Positions 34,895-42,431 of a stretch of 43,417 nt of DNA are shown piece by piece. The position numbers were made by a program, and so were the translations under genes. The notes beneath the pieces are model-generated. The model did no database searches. It was not told the origin of the DNA and saw only the letters and a program-made list of their open reading frames with translations. The DNA is from Candidatus Thorarchaeota archaeon (GTDB lineage Archaea > Asgardarchaeota > Thorarchaeia > Thorarchaeales > Thorarchaeaceae): the NCBI GenBank assembly GCA_004524565.1, contig SDNZ01000006.1:1-43417 (forward strand), in the 5' to 3' direction. The stretch's first letter is position 1; every line of letters begins with the position of its first letter.

Positions 34895-35782
34895 ATGAAA
34901 GTGTCATTAGAGTGTGCACATTGTCTACTTGAACGAGCTATCAATCAGGTTCGATTAGCAACAGATGATGAAGAGCTCCAGATGGATGTCATTACTGCGA
35001 TGACCAAATTTCTTGGAACGAACTTCAACAGTGAGTCGGTTCCAAGCCACATTGGAACAGATCGAGACCTTATGGTTCAGCGTATGACTGGAAAGGATCC
35101 CTATGAGGCGTTGAAACGAGAATCAAATATCATGGCACTCAACATTCTTCCAGAGCTTCTACAACTAGTAGATGAAGCAAGTGATTCACACTCTAAGTTC
35201 CGAACAGCCACACTCATTGCAGCTGCAGCAAATGCAATCGAATTCGATGTATCTGGAAGGGAATTCAGTCTTGATGAACTAAGACACATTCTCAGTAACG
35301 TAGAATCCGACTTGGCGGTTGATCAAGTAGATGAATTCCGAAAGCTATGTGAAACTGCTAAAGATGTCATCTTCCTTCATGATAATGCTGGAGAAGTTGT
35401 TCTTGACATGATTCTCATTCGAGAGATCAAACGTCTTGGACCCAAAGTAACAGCTGTTGTGAAAGGTGGTCCTATATTGAATGATGCCACCATGATCGAT
35501 GCTGATGAGGTCAAACTGGGAGAGTATGCTGATGAGGTCATTGATACAGGTGCTCCAGCGATTGGTGTTAATCTTGAGCGCAATTCTAAAGAATTTTTAG
35601 ACCTCTTTTATTCTGCAGAGATAATTGTAGCGAAAGGAATGGGTAATTTTGAGTCCCTGACAGAGTTTGAACCAGGGTCTCCTACAGTTCATATCATGAG
35701 AACGAAATGCAATCCTGTAGCAAAACATGTTGGTGTTCCTAAGAACAAGAACGTAGTAATAATTCGATATCCACCAAAGTAA
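34895..35782 (+). CDS. DUF89 (ARMT1-like) metal-dependent damage-control phosphatase
   Basis: 295 residues of the short, archaeal DUF89 subfamily. An N-terminal CAHC pair begins the chain; the metal-binding core is FLHDNAGEVVLD near residue 160-172, with a further acidic site at ILNDATMIDADEV and a late GMGNFESL segment. Members hydrolyse harmful sugar phosphates or phospho-adducts; the precise substrate here is unknown. Its place 56 bases after tpiA fits a house-cleaning role for triose- or hexose-phosphate metabolism, which is inference. ATG 34895. Confidence 0.9.
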   Translation: MKVSLECAHCLLERAINQVRLATDDEELQMDVITAMTKFLGTNFNSESVPSHIGTDRDLMVQRMTGKDPYEALKRESNIMALNILPELLQLVDEASDSHSKFRTATLIAAAANAIEFDVSGREFSLDELRHILSNVESDLAVDQVDEFRKLCETAKDVIFLHDNAGEVVLDMILIREIKRLGPKVTAVVKGGPILNDATMIDADEVKLGEYADEVIDTGAPAIGVNLERNSKEFLDLFYSAEIIVAKGMGNFESLTEFEPGSPTVHIMRTKCNPVAKHVGVPKNKNVVIIRYPPK

Positions 35783-35796
35783 CATGGATTTCTAAT

Positions 35797-36627
35797 CTAC
35801 GCCATTTCCGACTTGTAGGGTTTGAGACCTTGAGCTAACGGAATTGCCTCAATGAAATCAACTTTCAAATCAGGGAACTCAAGACTAACGATATCTCTTA
35901 ATCGCTTCATTCCAGGATCTTCCGTCATAAACGCACCAAGTTCGAGCGTATTCATACCTTCTTCTTTTGCTAAGAGTCTGATTTCGGGAGATAGTTCACC
36001 GGTGACTAGAGTATTGATATCCTGCTTCCTTGCATTGATAATCTCTGGCATATCGATATGATTCCCTGCGCTCACGAGAACATCCCCAACCTCATCGTCG
36101 AGGTCTCCTGCGAACATGACCATATTAAGATTCAATTTTGAAGCGATGTAATTTACAAATCCTGAATGATTTTTTACACCCGGTGGTTTACAGACCCTAC
36201 CTATTGCTGCAATATGTCCATAATCACTCTCTGTTGAGAAATCTCCAATTTTCTCCAGTCCGAGTGCCTCTATGAGTGCATCATTGAGACCATCTCTAGC
36301 GCATAACCAACCACTCCCCAAAACATAGGTTGAGATGTAGTTCTTAGCTAGAAGGCGTACTCTCACAAGATCTAAGCCTGATAACCTATCGACTGCATAA
36401 GGGAATAACGGACGGTACGTGAGAAGAAGGTTGGACTTATCCTGAGATGCCTTGGTGACCACACGTGCAGATGGATATGTAGCAATAAGCATCCGATTAA
36501 CAGTCGTATTGGTCTGATCGGTATCTGTCTGTGGACCTATTTCAACTCGGCTTTCCAACCCCTGAATAGTCATCTCTCGTGGTGATAATTCTTGGAAACG
36601 CTTGACTAACTGAAGAAGAGTGGTCAT
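35797..36627 (-). CDS. Nif3-like protein with degenerate metal site
   Basis: 276 residues. The Nif3/YbgI/GTP-cyclohydrolase-I-type-2-like fold is recognisable from GLNDALIEALGL (residues 113-124) and the tail LGAFMTEDPGMKRL (230-243). The usual di-metal ligands look mostly lost: the THHP pair reads T-Y-R-P (Tyr71, Arg72), the WDA aspartate position is Leu108, and the C-terminal GHYATE His is Ala232; only Glu236 is kept. It is therefore probably not an active di-iron or di-zinc enzyme. ATG 36627. It converges on the DUF89 gene. Confidence 0.8.
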   Translation of the reverse strand: MTTLLQLVKRFQELSPREMTIQGLESRVEIGPQTDTDQTNTTVNRMLIATYPSARVVTKASQDKSNLLLTYRPLFPYAVDRLSGLDLVRVRLLAKNYISTYVLGSGWLCARDGLNDALIEALGLEKIGDFSTESDYGHIAAIGRVCKPPGVKNHSGFVNYIASKLNLNMVMFAGDLDDEVGDVLVSAGNHIDMPEIINARKQDINTLVTGELSPEIRLLAKEEGMNTLELGAFMTEDPGMKRLRDIVSLEFPDLKVDFIEAIPLAQGLKPYKSEMA

Positions 36628-36719
36628 AATCCTACCTTCTGCTTAAGTGGTTGACAGACTGCATAGACGAATCCATCAGTCTTATTCTTTTGGATATTCG
36701 AGAACTCGATGTTGAACTG

Positions 36720-37100
36720 TTACTCAGAGGTCTCTTCAACTTCTTCGTCATCAATTTCCTCATCTAGTTCTTCATCATAGGAGTAGAGTTCATCGAGTTC
36801 TTCATCAATCTCCTCGATTTCTGGTTCTTCTTCAATGACTTCTAGCTCTGGCTCCTCATCAACGATTTCAAGTTCTGGTTCTTTCACTTTCTTCTTCTTT
36901 TCTTTCTCAGGCTTGGATTTTTTAGCAGCTTGCTTGGTGCTTGCTTTCTTTTCAGCAACAACACCCTTTTTCTTCACCTTCCAGAACTCTGTCTTTACAG
37001 ATCGGATCTTATCCATCTTCTTGTAGTCGATCTGTTGTGGATTCTGGCTCTTTCTGAGTCTGATACGTTCACGCTCAAGGGCTTTCTGTTTGTTAGTCAT
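36720..37100 (-). CDS. Charge-segregated low-complexity protein
   Basis: 126 residues in two opposite blocks: residues 1-72 are strongly basic (lysine and arginine rich, with an N-terminal helix-like RERIRLRKS), and residues 73-126 are nearly all Glu and Asp with hydrophobic spacing (EPELEIVDEEPELEV and onward). There is no signal or membrane helix. A folded core is unlikely beyond the first 45 residues. The layout suits a disordered adaptor that touches nucleic acid at one end and basic proteins at the other. ATG 37100; no recognised family. Confidence 0.7.
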   Translation of the reverse strand: MTNKQKALERERIRLRKSQNPQQIDYKKMDKIRSVKTEFWKVKKKGVVAEKKASTKQAAKKSKPEKEKKKKVKEPELEIVDEEPELEVIEEEPEIEEIDEELDELYSYDEELDEEIDDEEVEETSE

Positions 37101-37228
37101 CGACTGTCACCTATGCGTTCAAAGCGACGTGCCCCTCCTTTGTTTTATAACTGTGTCGTAAGCAACGAACTTGAGTAAAAATCTCGTTGGAACAAATTCT
37201 TTAAGAATCACAAGACTTTCCATCTCTT

Positions 37229-37306
37229 GGGGCCGTAGTCTAGCCAGGATAAGGCACCAGCCTCCGGAGTTGGGTATCCCCGGTTCAAATCCGGGCGGTC
37301 CCGCCA
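37229..37306 (+). tRNA. tRNA-Arg (anticodon CCG), CCA encoded
   Basis: Full cloverleaf: acceptor GGGGCCG pairs with CGGTCCC (one G-U); anticodon arm CCAGC-CTCCGGA-GTTGG gives anticodon CCG, reading CGG (Arg); T arm CCCGG-TTCAAAT-CCGGG; discriminator G; CCA at 37304-37306. No intron. A TATA-like CTTTAAGAA lies about 27 bases upstream (37199-37207). Confidence 0.96.
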
Positions 37307-37372
37307 TTTTCTATTTAAATCGGACTTTATATGCCTCATACATGCAAAAGAGTGTGAATTGAGGTTTGAATC

Positions 37373-37579
37373 ATGAGCATTATTGGAGAACCTACATCTT
37401 CGGAAGAAAGAGTTGTGGCTCGATTCACACGCTATCTGAATGGTCCTATGGGTAAGACCGTTCTTGACAATCTCGAAGAGGGCGAGAGTTTTATTCTACA
37501 GACCTCTGAACACACTCTTCGCATTACTAAACGACATGGTCGTGCTGTTGTTAAACCACTTCCATTTTCGCTTGCTTAA
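37373..37579 (+). CDS. Small paralogous protein A between tRNA-Arg genes
   Basis: 68 residues. The core RFTRYLNGPMGKTVLDNLEEG followed by SFILQTSEHTLRITKRHGRAVV aligns closely with the next small protein, so this is a real protein pair. The pattern is one helix (about residues 15-38) and three strands. No family was recognised. ATG 37373. It stands 66 bases behind the tRNA-Arg(CCG) gene. Confidence 0.75.
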   Translation: MSIIGEPTSSEERVVARFTRYLNGPMGKTVLDNLEEGESFILQTSEHTLRITKRHGRAVVKPLPFSLA

Positions 37580-37651
37580 GTCTGCATATGCATGAATTGC
37601 GGATACTTTTACCAGTTTGGTTAATTTATCGAAATGACTATCTAAGGTTAG

Positions 37652-37885
37652 TTGGTGTTAGGAGTGACTGACCCTAGTAAGTACATAGATAATCGTGGGA
37701 AGGAGCTCGCAGAACGTTTTGAAAAGCACCTAAACAGCCCAATGGGAAAAGGAGTTCTCGATAATCTTGATGAAGGTGAAACCTTCACCATCGAAAACCA
37801 GGAACATATTTTGAAAATCAGGAAAGAGAATGGCAAATGCCTTGTAGACTTTGTAGGTTACATTCATGACAAAGTCCGATTCTAA
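37652..37885 (+). CDS. Small paralogous protein B between tRNA-Arg genes
   Basis: 77 residues. Shares the core RFEKHLNSPMGKGVLDNLDEG and HILKIRKENGKCLV with the previous gene (the PMGK-x-VLDNL-x-EGE motif is invariant between them), then a divergent tail. The start is TTG 37652 with AAGGT upstream; GTG 37655 or 37664 are alternatives. A tandem duplication about 280 bases apart is the simplest explanation. Function unknown. Confidence 0.72.
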   Translation: MVLGVTDPSKYIDNRGKELAERFEKHLNSPMGKGVLDNLDEGETFTIENQEHILKIRKENGKCLVDFVGYIHDKVRF

Positions 37886-37908
37886 GAATTTTTCACCTTC
37901 TAGGTTTC

Positions 37909-37975
37909 TAACGAAGACTCTATTAGGCAAAATTGCCCCCTCGAAAAATGGGGCTATAGTCTAGCTTGGATAAGC
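37909..37975 (+). repeat. Partial duplicate of a tRNA-Arg promoter and 5' half
   Basis: Bases 37909-37974 closely match 38418-38483, the promoter and first 25 bases of the intact tRNA-Arg(GCG) gene. The TATA-like CTATTAG (37920-37926) keeps its 27-base spacing to the tRNA-like start at 37950. The D-arm is still pairable with compensating changes (GCT/AGC for GCC/GGC). No matching acceptor 3' strand or T arm follows, so this is not a complete tRNA. Confidence 0.8.
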
Positions 37976-38026
37976 TTGACTATGAGGTGAATCTGTAGAA
38001 GAAACAAATCGTGGAGTTAGATACTA

Positions 38027-38374
38027 TTGATAGAAACCTTAGCAATATTCATTGTACCTGCATTTGCATCGTTCGTTTCAGAATTTCTTATAAGAAGAAG
38101 AGAAATTCAACACGGACAAAGTAAATTGAACTTTGATGGATCTGGTTTCTGGATTGGATTGATTACTTTCTGGAGCATTAACATGCTACTATACGAGTAT
38201 GTGATACAAATACCTCCAATAGTGTCATTCACTGCTTTTCTACTCATTCCCTTTACCTTTTTCATCCTTGGATACTGTGTAGCTACCTTTTATTATGTAA
38301 AACGGAAAAGTTCTCAGAATCATAACCTATGTGAACAATCTGACTCTTGTAAGAATCCTGGAACAACTGGGTAA
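38027..38374 (+). CDS. Small multi-pass membrane protein
   Basis: 115 residues with about three hydrophobic helices (LAIFIVPAFASFVSEFLI, FWIGLITFWSINMLLYEY and VSFTAFLLIPFTFFILGYCVATFYYV) and a polar C-terminal tail. Base composition is more AT-rich than its neighbours. The start is TTG 38027 with GTGGAG upstream. It lies between the tRNA-like fragment and the intact tRNA-Arg(GCG), and the fragment's retained promoter may drive it. No family was recognised; possible acquired cargo. Confidence 0.6.
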   Translation: MIETLAIFIVPAFASFVSEFLIRRREIQHGQSKLNFDGSGFWIGLITFWSINMLLYEYVIQIPPIVSFTAFLLIPFTFFILGYCVATFYYVKRKSSQNHNLCEQSDSCKNPGTTG

Positions 38375-38428
38375 AGCATCAATTCAATCACTATACTCAC
38401 TTGTTTCTGATATTTCATAACGAAGACT

Positions 38429-38435
38429 CTATAAG
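38429..38435 (+). promoter_or_regulatory. TATA box of tRNA-Arg(GCG)
   Basis: CTATAAG centred about 27 bases before the first base of the mature tRNA, the standard archaeal spacing. The same element, slightly decayed, is repeated at 37920-37926 in front of the tRNA fragment. Confidence 0.65.
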
Positions 38436-38458
38436 TCAAATATTGCCCCACGAAGAAT

Positions 38459-38536
38459 GGGGCCGTAGTCTAGCCTGGATAAGGCACCAGCCTGCGGAGT
38501 TGGTAATCTCCGGTTCGAATCCGGACGGTCCCGCCA
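38459..38536 (+). tRNA. tRNA-Arg (anticodon GCG), CCA encoded
   Basis: Acceptor GGGGCCG pairs with CGGTCCC; anticodon arm CCAGC-CTGCGGA-GTTGG gives anticodon GCG, reading CGC and CGU (Arg); T arm TCCGG-TTCGAAT-CCGGA; discriminator G; CCA at 38534-38536. No intron. It is nearly identical to the CCG isoacceptor 1.2 kb upstream in the acceptor, D and anticodon stems, so the two share an origin. Confidence 0.97.
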
Positions 38537-38609
38537 CTCGCTCTTATTTTGAATAGAAAACTCTTCGACACGAAGCTTAAATGTGACACCAAGTTCGAAG
38601 TGGTATATC

Positions 38610-39737
38610 ATGCAATTCACTCCACAACGTCTTGATCGTGTTTATCGATCAATGCGTCGCGACGAAATCGATGCTCTAGTCATTACAAGACGTCAGGATG
38701 TTCAGTACTTGACAGGTTATCGATGCACAGGACAACGAATTCCTGTTGCATGCATTATTTCAGAGAACAATCAACCTCAGTTGATCATTTCCGAATTCAG
38801 AGAGGATACATTGGTTGGAGAATCTATTCTTGCAAAGGTTCATACATTTAGTTCAAGCCTTTCTGATGACTGGTATAGAGCACAGGGTCACAGCTACTGG
38901 AATGCAATAATTGGTGCTATAAAAGAGTTGAATCTCTCAAAGAAAATGATAGGGCTTCAATTTGATTGGCTCTCGGTACGTGAATTGGATACGCTCAAGA
39001 GTAGCCTTCCTGATGCTGGGTTTCGGGATTTCTCTCAGAATATCTGGAAGATACGATACATCAAAGAACCATCTGAAATTGATGCTATCCGACAAGCTGT
39101 TAATGTAGCAGAAATCGGTGTTAGAACAGCATTAGAAACAGTTGCCTCTGGAAAGTCTGAAGATCAGGCCTCTCTTGAAATTGAATCTGCGATGAGAGTA
39201 GCAGGTGGTCAGCAACGAGGCATTCGTGCAGCAGTGTTGTCTGGAGACCGTGCTAGATATCCTTTTGCAATGCCCGGTCCACACAGAATACGGACTGAGG
39301 ACTTTGTTGTCCTAGACATAACTGTGAGTCATTCAGGATACTTCGCAGAGATTGCTAGAACATTGCACCTTGGACAACCGACTGACCAACAGAGGAAATT
39401 GTTCGATTATGTACTGAATGCGATGAAGATAGCTGAAAAGGTGATGCAACCGGAGCTTACGTTCGAGGATCTTACCAAACAAATCATGAAAAAATCAGGT
39501 AAGATTTTCCCATTTAACACTCTCATTCAACCATTAGGAAGCTCTATCGGTTTAGATCTTCGAGAACCTCCTTACATCACATTGGAGAGCCAATTTTCAC
39601 TCAAAGAAGGAATGGTGTTCACACTTCACCCAACTGGGTTTGTATCTGGTGTAGGGGCAGTCAAGATAGCTGATGTCTTTCTTGTTACTTCTGAAGGAGT
39701 AGAAAATCTTGCATCATTAGATCGTGAAACGATGTAG
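38610..39737 (+). CDS. M24-family (Xaa-Pro peptidase-like) protein with degenerate metal site
   Basis: 375 residues from ATG 38610. An N-terminal creatinase-type domain (RRDEIDALVITRRQDVQYLTGY) is followed by the pita-bread fold. Of the five metal ligands, only the first is kept: Asp236 (VLDITV). The second Asp is Glu247 (YFAEIART), the His of GHGIGL is Ser311 (LGSSIGL), the Glu of TIEPG is His340 (FTLHPT), and the Glu of RIED is Ala354 (KIAD). It is thus unlikely to hydrolyse peptides and may bind a peptide or partner. A GTG nine codons earlier (38583) is less likely. Confidence 0.85.
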   Translation: MQFTPQRLDRVYRSMRRDEIDALVITRRQDVQYLTGYRCTGQRIPVACIISENNQPQLIISEFREDTLVGESILAKVHTFSSSLSDDWYRAQGHSYWNAIIGAIKELNLSKKMIGLQFDWLSVRELDTLKSSLPDAGFRDFSQNIWKIRYIKEPSEIDAIRQAVNVAEIGVRTALETVASGKSEDQASLEIESAMRVAGGQQRGIRAAVLSGDRARYPFAMPGPHRIRTEDFVVLDITVSHSGYFAEIARTLHLGQPTDQQRKLFDYVLNAMKIAEKVMQPELTFEDLTKQIMKKSGKIFPFNTLIQPLGSSIGLDLREPPYITLESQFSLKEGMVFTLHPTGFVSGVGAVKIADVFLVTSEGVENLASLDRETM

Positions 39738-40271
39738 CTAAGTAGGTTGCTGCCAGCGTTTGAGTTTTGCAAAGACCTGTGCAATCGTTTCCGTTCTATC
39801 GTTGTGTTTTTCTACCTCTTCTCTTGAGAGCTCACGAATCTGCGCAGCTGGTGCGCCTGAATTTAGACTTCGTGGAGGAATTACAACATTAGCAGGTACG
39901 ATACTTCCTGGGGCTAGCATTACTCCTTCTCCAAGGGTAGCTCCATCGAAGATAACACATCCTTCACCGATGCTTGCACTATCACCAATATAGACTCCAT
40001 GGATGACAGCTGCAGTACCAACGAGAACACCATTTCCAATGATTGCTGGATTTTCTTCACTATGTGCATGTATGACTGCACTATCCTGCACGCAGGTTCG
40101 TTCCCCAATCCTTACTGAAGCATGGTCTCCGCGTATCACAGCACCAGGCCAGATATTTGCTCTCGGACCAATTTCAACATCACCAACAAGTGTGGCTTGT
40201 GGGCTCACAAATGCCTGTGGATCTATCTTGGGATTCTTATCTCCGAATGGTAGTATTGGCACATCTAACAC
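39738..40271 (-). CDS. Gamma carbonic anhydrase-family left-handed beta-helix protein
   Basis: 177 residues of hexapeptide repeats (for example ATLVGDVEIGPRANIWPGAVIRGD), with a C-terminal helix. The zinc ligands of the family are partly conserved: His68 (AVIHAH) and His91 (AVIHG) are present, but the middle His of the usual GH-x4-H pair is Thr86 (VGTAAVIH). Carbonic anhydrase activity is therefore doubtful; zinc-free family members exist. The start is GTG 40271. It converges directly on the M24-like gene (stops adjacent). Confidence 0.85.
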   Translation of the reverse strand: MLDVPILPFGDKNPKIDPQAFVSPQATLVGDVEIGPRANIWPGAVIRGDHASVRIGERTCVQDSAVIHAHSEENPAIIGNGVLVGTAAVIHGVYIGDSASIGEGCVIFDGATLGEGVMLAPGSIVPANVVIPPRSLNSGAPAAQIRELSREEVEKHNDRTETIAQVFAKLKRWQQPT

Positions 40272-40328
40272 CTCTGCCTATATTCATGCAGTAGTGATAT
40301 CTAATAAAACATCATGTGCTCAACTAGA

Positions 40329-40706
40329 TTACGGTTCACGGTTTAATAGGGCATTAATCGCATACTCGTAATGCTCTGCAGGTCGTAATCCGATAAGTCG
40401 GTCAACAACAGTTACTTTTCCGGGTTCTGATGTCGGTATTTCGAGCTTAGCAGGTTCACCATCCATGAAAATGAGCACACAAGGAATACCATGGATTTGA
40501 TTATCACGAGAATACTCTCGATGATTATCGGTATTGACCTTCAAGAAACCTACCTGTGGATCATTGCTGTATTTCTCTTCAAGTTCATCAAGAATCGGTC
40601 CTAAAGCCTTACACGGGGCACACCAGTCAGCCCAGCAATCAACAAAGAGTAGCTTGGTTGATTTCTTTTCAGCTTCGACATCTGAAGGTGTAACATCTTT
40701 TACCAT
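40329..40706 (-). CDS. Thioredoxin (WCAPC)
   Basis: 125 residues: strand LLFVDCWADWCAPCK with the redox pair in WCAPC, cis-proline segment HGIPCVLIF and the closing LIGLRPAEHYEY helix. A third cysteine sits next to the cis-proline. Dithiol-disulfide reductase, cytoplasmic. ATG 40706. One of two thioredoxin genes on the same strand 120 bases apart; they are paralogues but not close copies. Confidence 0.93.
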   Translation of the reverse strand: MVKDVTPSDVEAEKKSTKLLFVDCWADWCAPCKALGPILDELEEKYSNDPQVGFLKVNTDNHREYSRDNQIHGIPCVLIFMDGEPAKLEIPTSEPGKVTVVDRLIGLRPAEHYEYAINALLNREP

Positions 40707-40827
40707 GCGTTTTCCACCGATGCTTTCAGCTTCATGAGCACCTATATCTGTTACCTAAGAGGTAGATGAAAAACGAATCCGCCTACGAGGAAGGTATGTC
40801 CTTCCCCGCGGGTCTTCAATAGAATAA

Positions 40828-41190
40828 TTATGCAGGAGTTTCTGCAAGGAGGTTATCTGCAATCTGTTCGTAAACTTCCATTGGCATTACACCAACGAGT
40901 TTGTCAGTCTTCTTACCGTGTCCATCGTCAAAGACGACACGTTTGCCCTCTGAATAAACAAGAACGCTTGGAACGCCTGTAATTTGGTTCTCCATGCTGA
41001 ACTCACGATTGTGATCTACGTCTATTTTGACAACTTTCAGTCCCTTGCCTTCGTACTTATCATTGACTTCCTCGAGCATGGGTCCTAGAGTCCTGCAGGG
41101 CATGCACCAGACTGCATGACAGTCCACGAATACTACTTTATTTTCAGAAATAATTTTGTCTAGATCAGTTGAGCTGATATCTTCTACCAT
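40828..41190 (-). CDS. Thioredoxin (WCMPC)
   Basis: 120 residues from ATG 41190. Active site CHAVWCMPCRTLGP, cis-proline segment TGVPSVLVY, closing KLVGVMPMEVYEQ. The extra 17 codons of the longer frame (to 41241) look non-coding. Its active-site dipeptide Met-Pro differs from the Ala-Pro of its neighbour, which should shift redox potential or partner choice. It heads the pair and is divergent from the M48-like membrane gene. Confidence 0.92.
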   Translation of the reverse strand: MVEDISSTDLDKIISENKVVFVDCHAVWCMPCRTLGPMLEEVNDKYEGKGLKVVKIDVDHNREFSMENQITGVPSVLVYSEGKRVVFDDGHGKKTDKLVGVMPMEVYEQIADNLLAETPA

Positions 41191-41329
41191 TATGATCAAA
41201 CTCCATCGCTGGTGCGAGTCGGTTGTGCTAATTCCTTGCACTACCGTTATAAGGATTGTGTTGCGACAAGGCTTTGTAATTAGAAATTCATATATCGTAT
41301 ATTACCTCAGAGGATTTTGTGGGTAGGAA

Positions 41330-42379
41330 ATGAGTTCAGCTGAAGATTATAAGATAAGATCCGAGAGAGGGGTTGGAACTGAGGGGAATGGACCTGTCCT
41401 TCTTTACTCACTATTTCCTATAATGATAGCCGTTCTTTTATTACCTATAACTTCCATTGAGGGTTTTGGATTTTCCAGTGCACCATTGATAGAGCTAAGT
41501 TTGGTTGGTATTTTATTCTGGTTGGTGATCTCTTTTGCAATAGCACTCTCTGCTCAAATTATCTTTCAATTAGTTCTGAGGCATCGTTTTAGAAAACCGT
41601 ACGCTCACGCAGAATTGGAACAAATCATATCCAAGGCTCGTTCTCGTATGGGATTTACAAAACGCATCGAACTCTGGTCGTATTCGAGTGACAAGCAAGT
41701 ACTAATTCCTCTGAATGGGCTTATTTCCAGAGCAATAATTATTTCAAAACGGGCAGAGGAAAATCTTCTTGCATGTCCAGAATATGCAGAAATTATTCTT
41801 GCCGAGAATCTCAGAGATGTAGAGGGCAAACCTATCCTTAGCACGTGGCTTCCAGTATTCTCATTCGTTATAGTTTCTTCAATACTGGTACACTTGAGTG
41901 GAATGCTCCTGATTTTTAATCTAAGTCTTATTTATATAACATACATTTTCTTTGGTTCATCTATTGGAATATGGTCTAAAATTTGCGGTAGAAAGATAAC
42001 AAAAGATACAATTTCAGCAGAGTATAATACTCATCCCGACTTAGCAAGATATAGTGTATTTGGTAACTCTTTTCCTAGTAATCAAGAAATAGAAATAACC
42101 TTTGAAAAATATGGTACTCCTAATCCAAGTTCAAATGATGATGTTAGAGGATTAGTATCATATTTCGCTGCTATCAGTATCACAATTGTATTGGTATCAA
42201 TCATAACATTGTTGACTCCAAATATCCCGAGCTTTACTGCGCTAATTGGGTCTACAGATTTTTTAAACACTTTATTTACCATATTCTTTGTGAATTTGGG
42301 TCAAGTAGTTAGTTTTGTTATTCTATTCTTCTTCATCATGAAAATTGTGTATAGAAACGATGAGTCTATTTTAGAATAA
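41330..42379 (+). CDS. M48 (HtpX-like) membrane protein lacking the HExxH motif
   Basis: 349 residues. Two N-terminal helices (residues 23-45 and 55-80) precede a cytoplasmic segment laid out as in HtpX/Ste24 proteases: ARSRMGFTKRIELWSYSSD, a strand NGLISRAIIISKRAEENL, then ACPEYAEIILAENLRDVEG. The last stretch stands where AHELGH is expected and reads A-E-N-L-R-D (residues 158-163), so both zinc histidines and the catalytic Glu are gone. Two more helices and a late EYNTHPDLARYS segment (third-ligand region) follow, with helices near the end. Probably a non-catalytic homologue. ATG 41330. Confidence 0.6.
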   Translation: MSSAEDYKIRSERGVGTEGNGPVLLYSLFPIMIAVLLLPITSIEGFGFSSAPLIELSLVGILFWLVISFAIALSAQIIFQLVLRHRFRKPYAHAELEQIISKARSRMGFTKRIELWSYSSDKQVLIPLNGLISRAIIISKRAEENLLACPEYAEIILAENLRDVEGKPILSTWLPVFSFVIVSSILVHLSGMLLIFNLSLIYITYIFFGSSIGIWSKICGRKITKDTISAEYNTHPDLARYSVFGNSFPSNQEIEITFEKYGTPNPSSNDDVRGLVSYFAAISITIVLVSIITLLTPNIPSFTALIGSTDFLNTLFTIFFVNLGQVVSFVILFFFIMKIVYRNDESILE

Positions 42380-42431
42380 TATTCAGTGCCAAAGTTTGAT
42401 AAGCCGCTACCCTTCGACATCATAGAAATCG

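Noticed and set aside
36835-37026. Plus-strand frame rich in Ser and Phe
   Set aside because: Mirror of the lysine- and glutamate-rich minus-strand gene.
37950-38026. A third complete tRNA
   Set aside because: The 5' half is clear, but no T arm or complementary acceptor strand follows within 100 bases.
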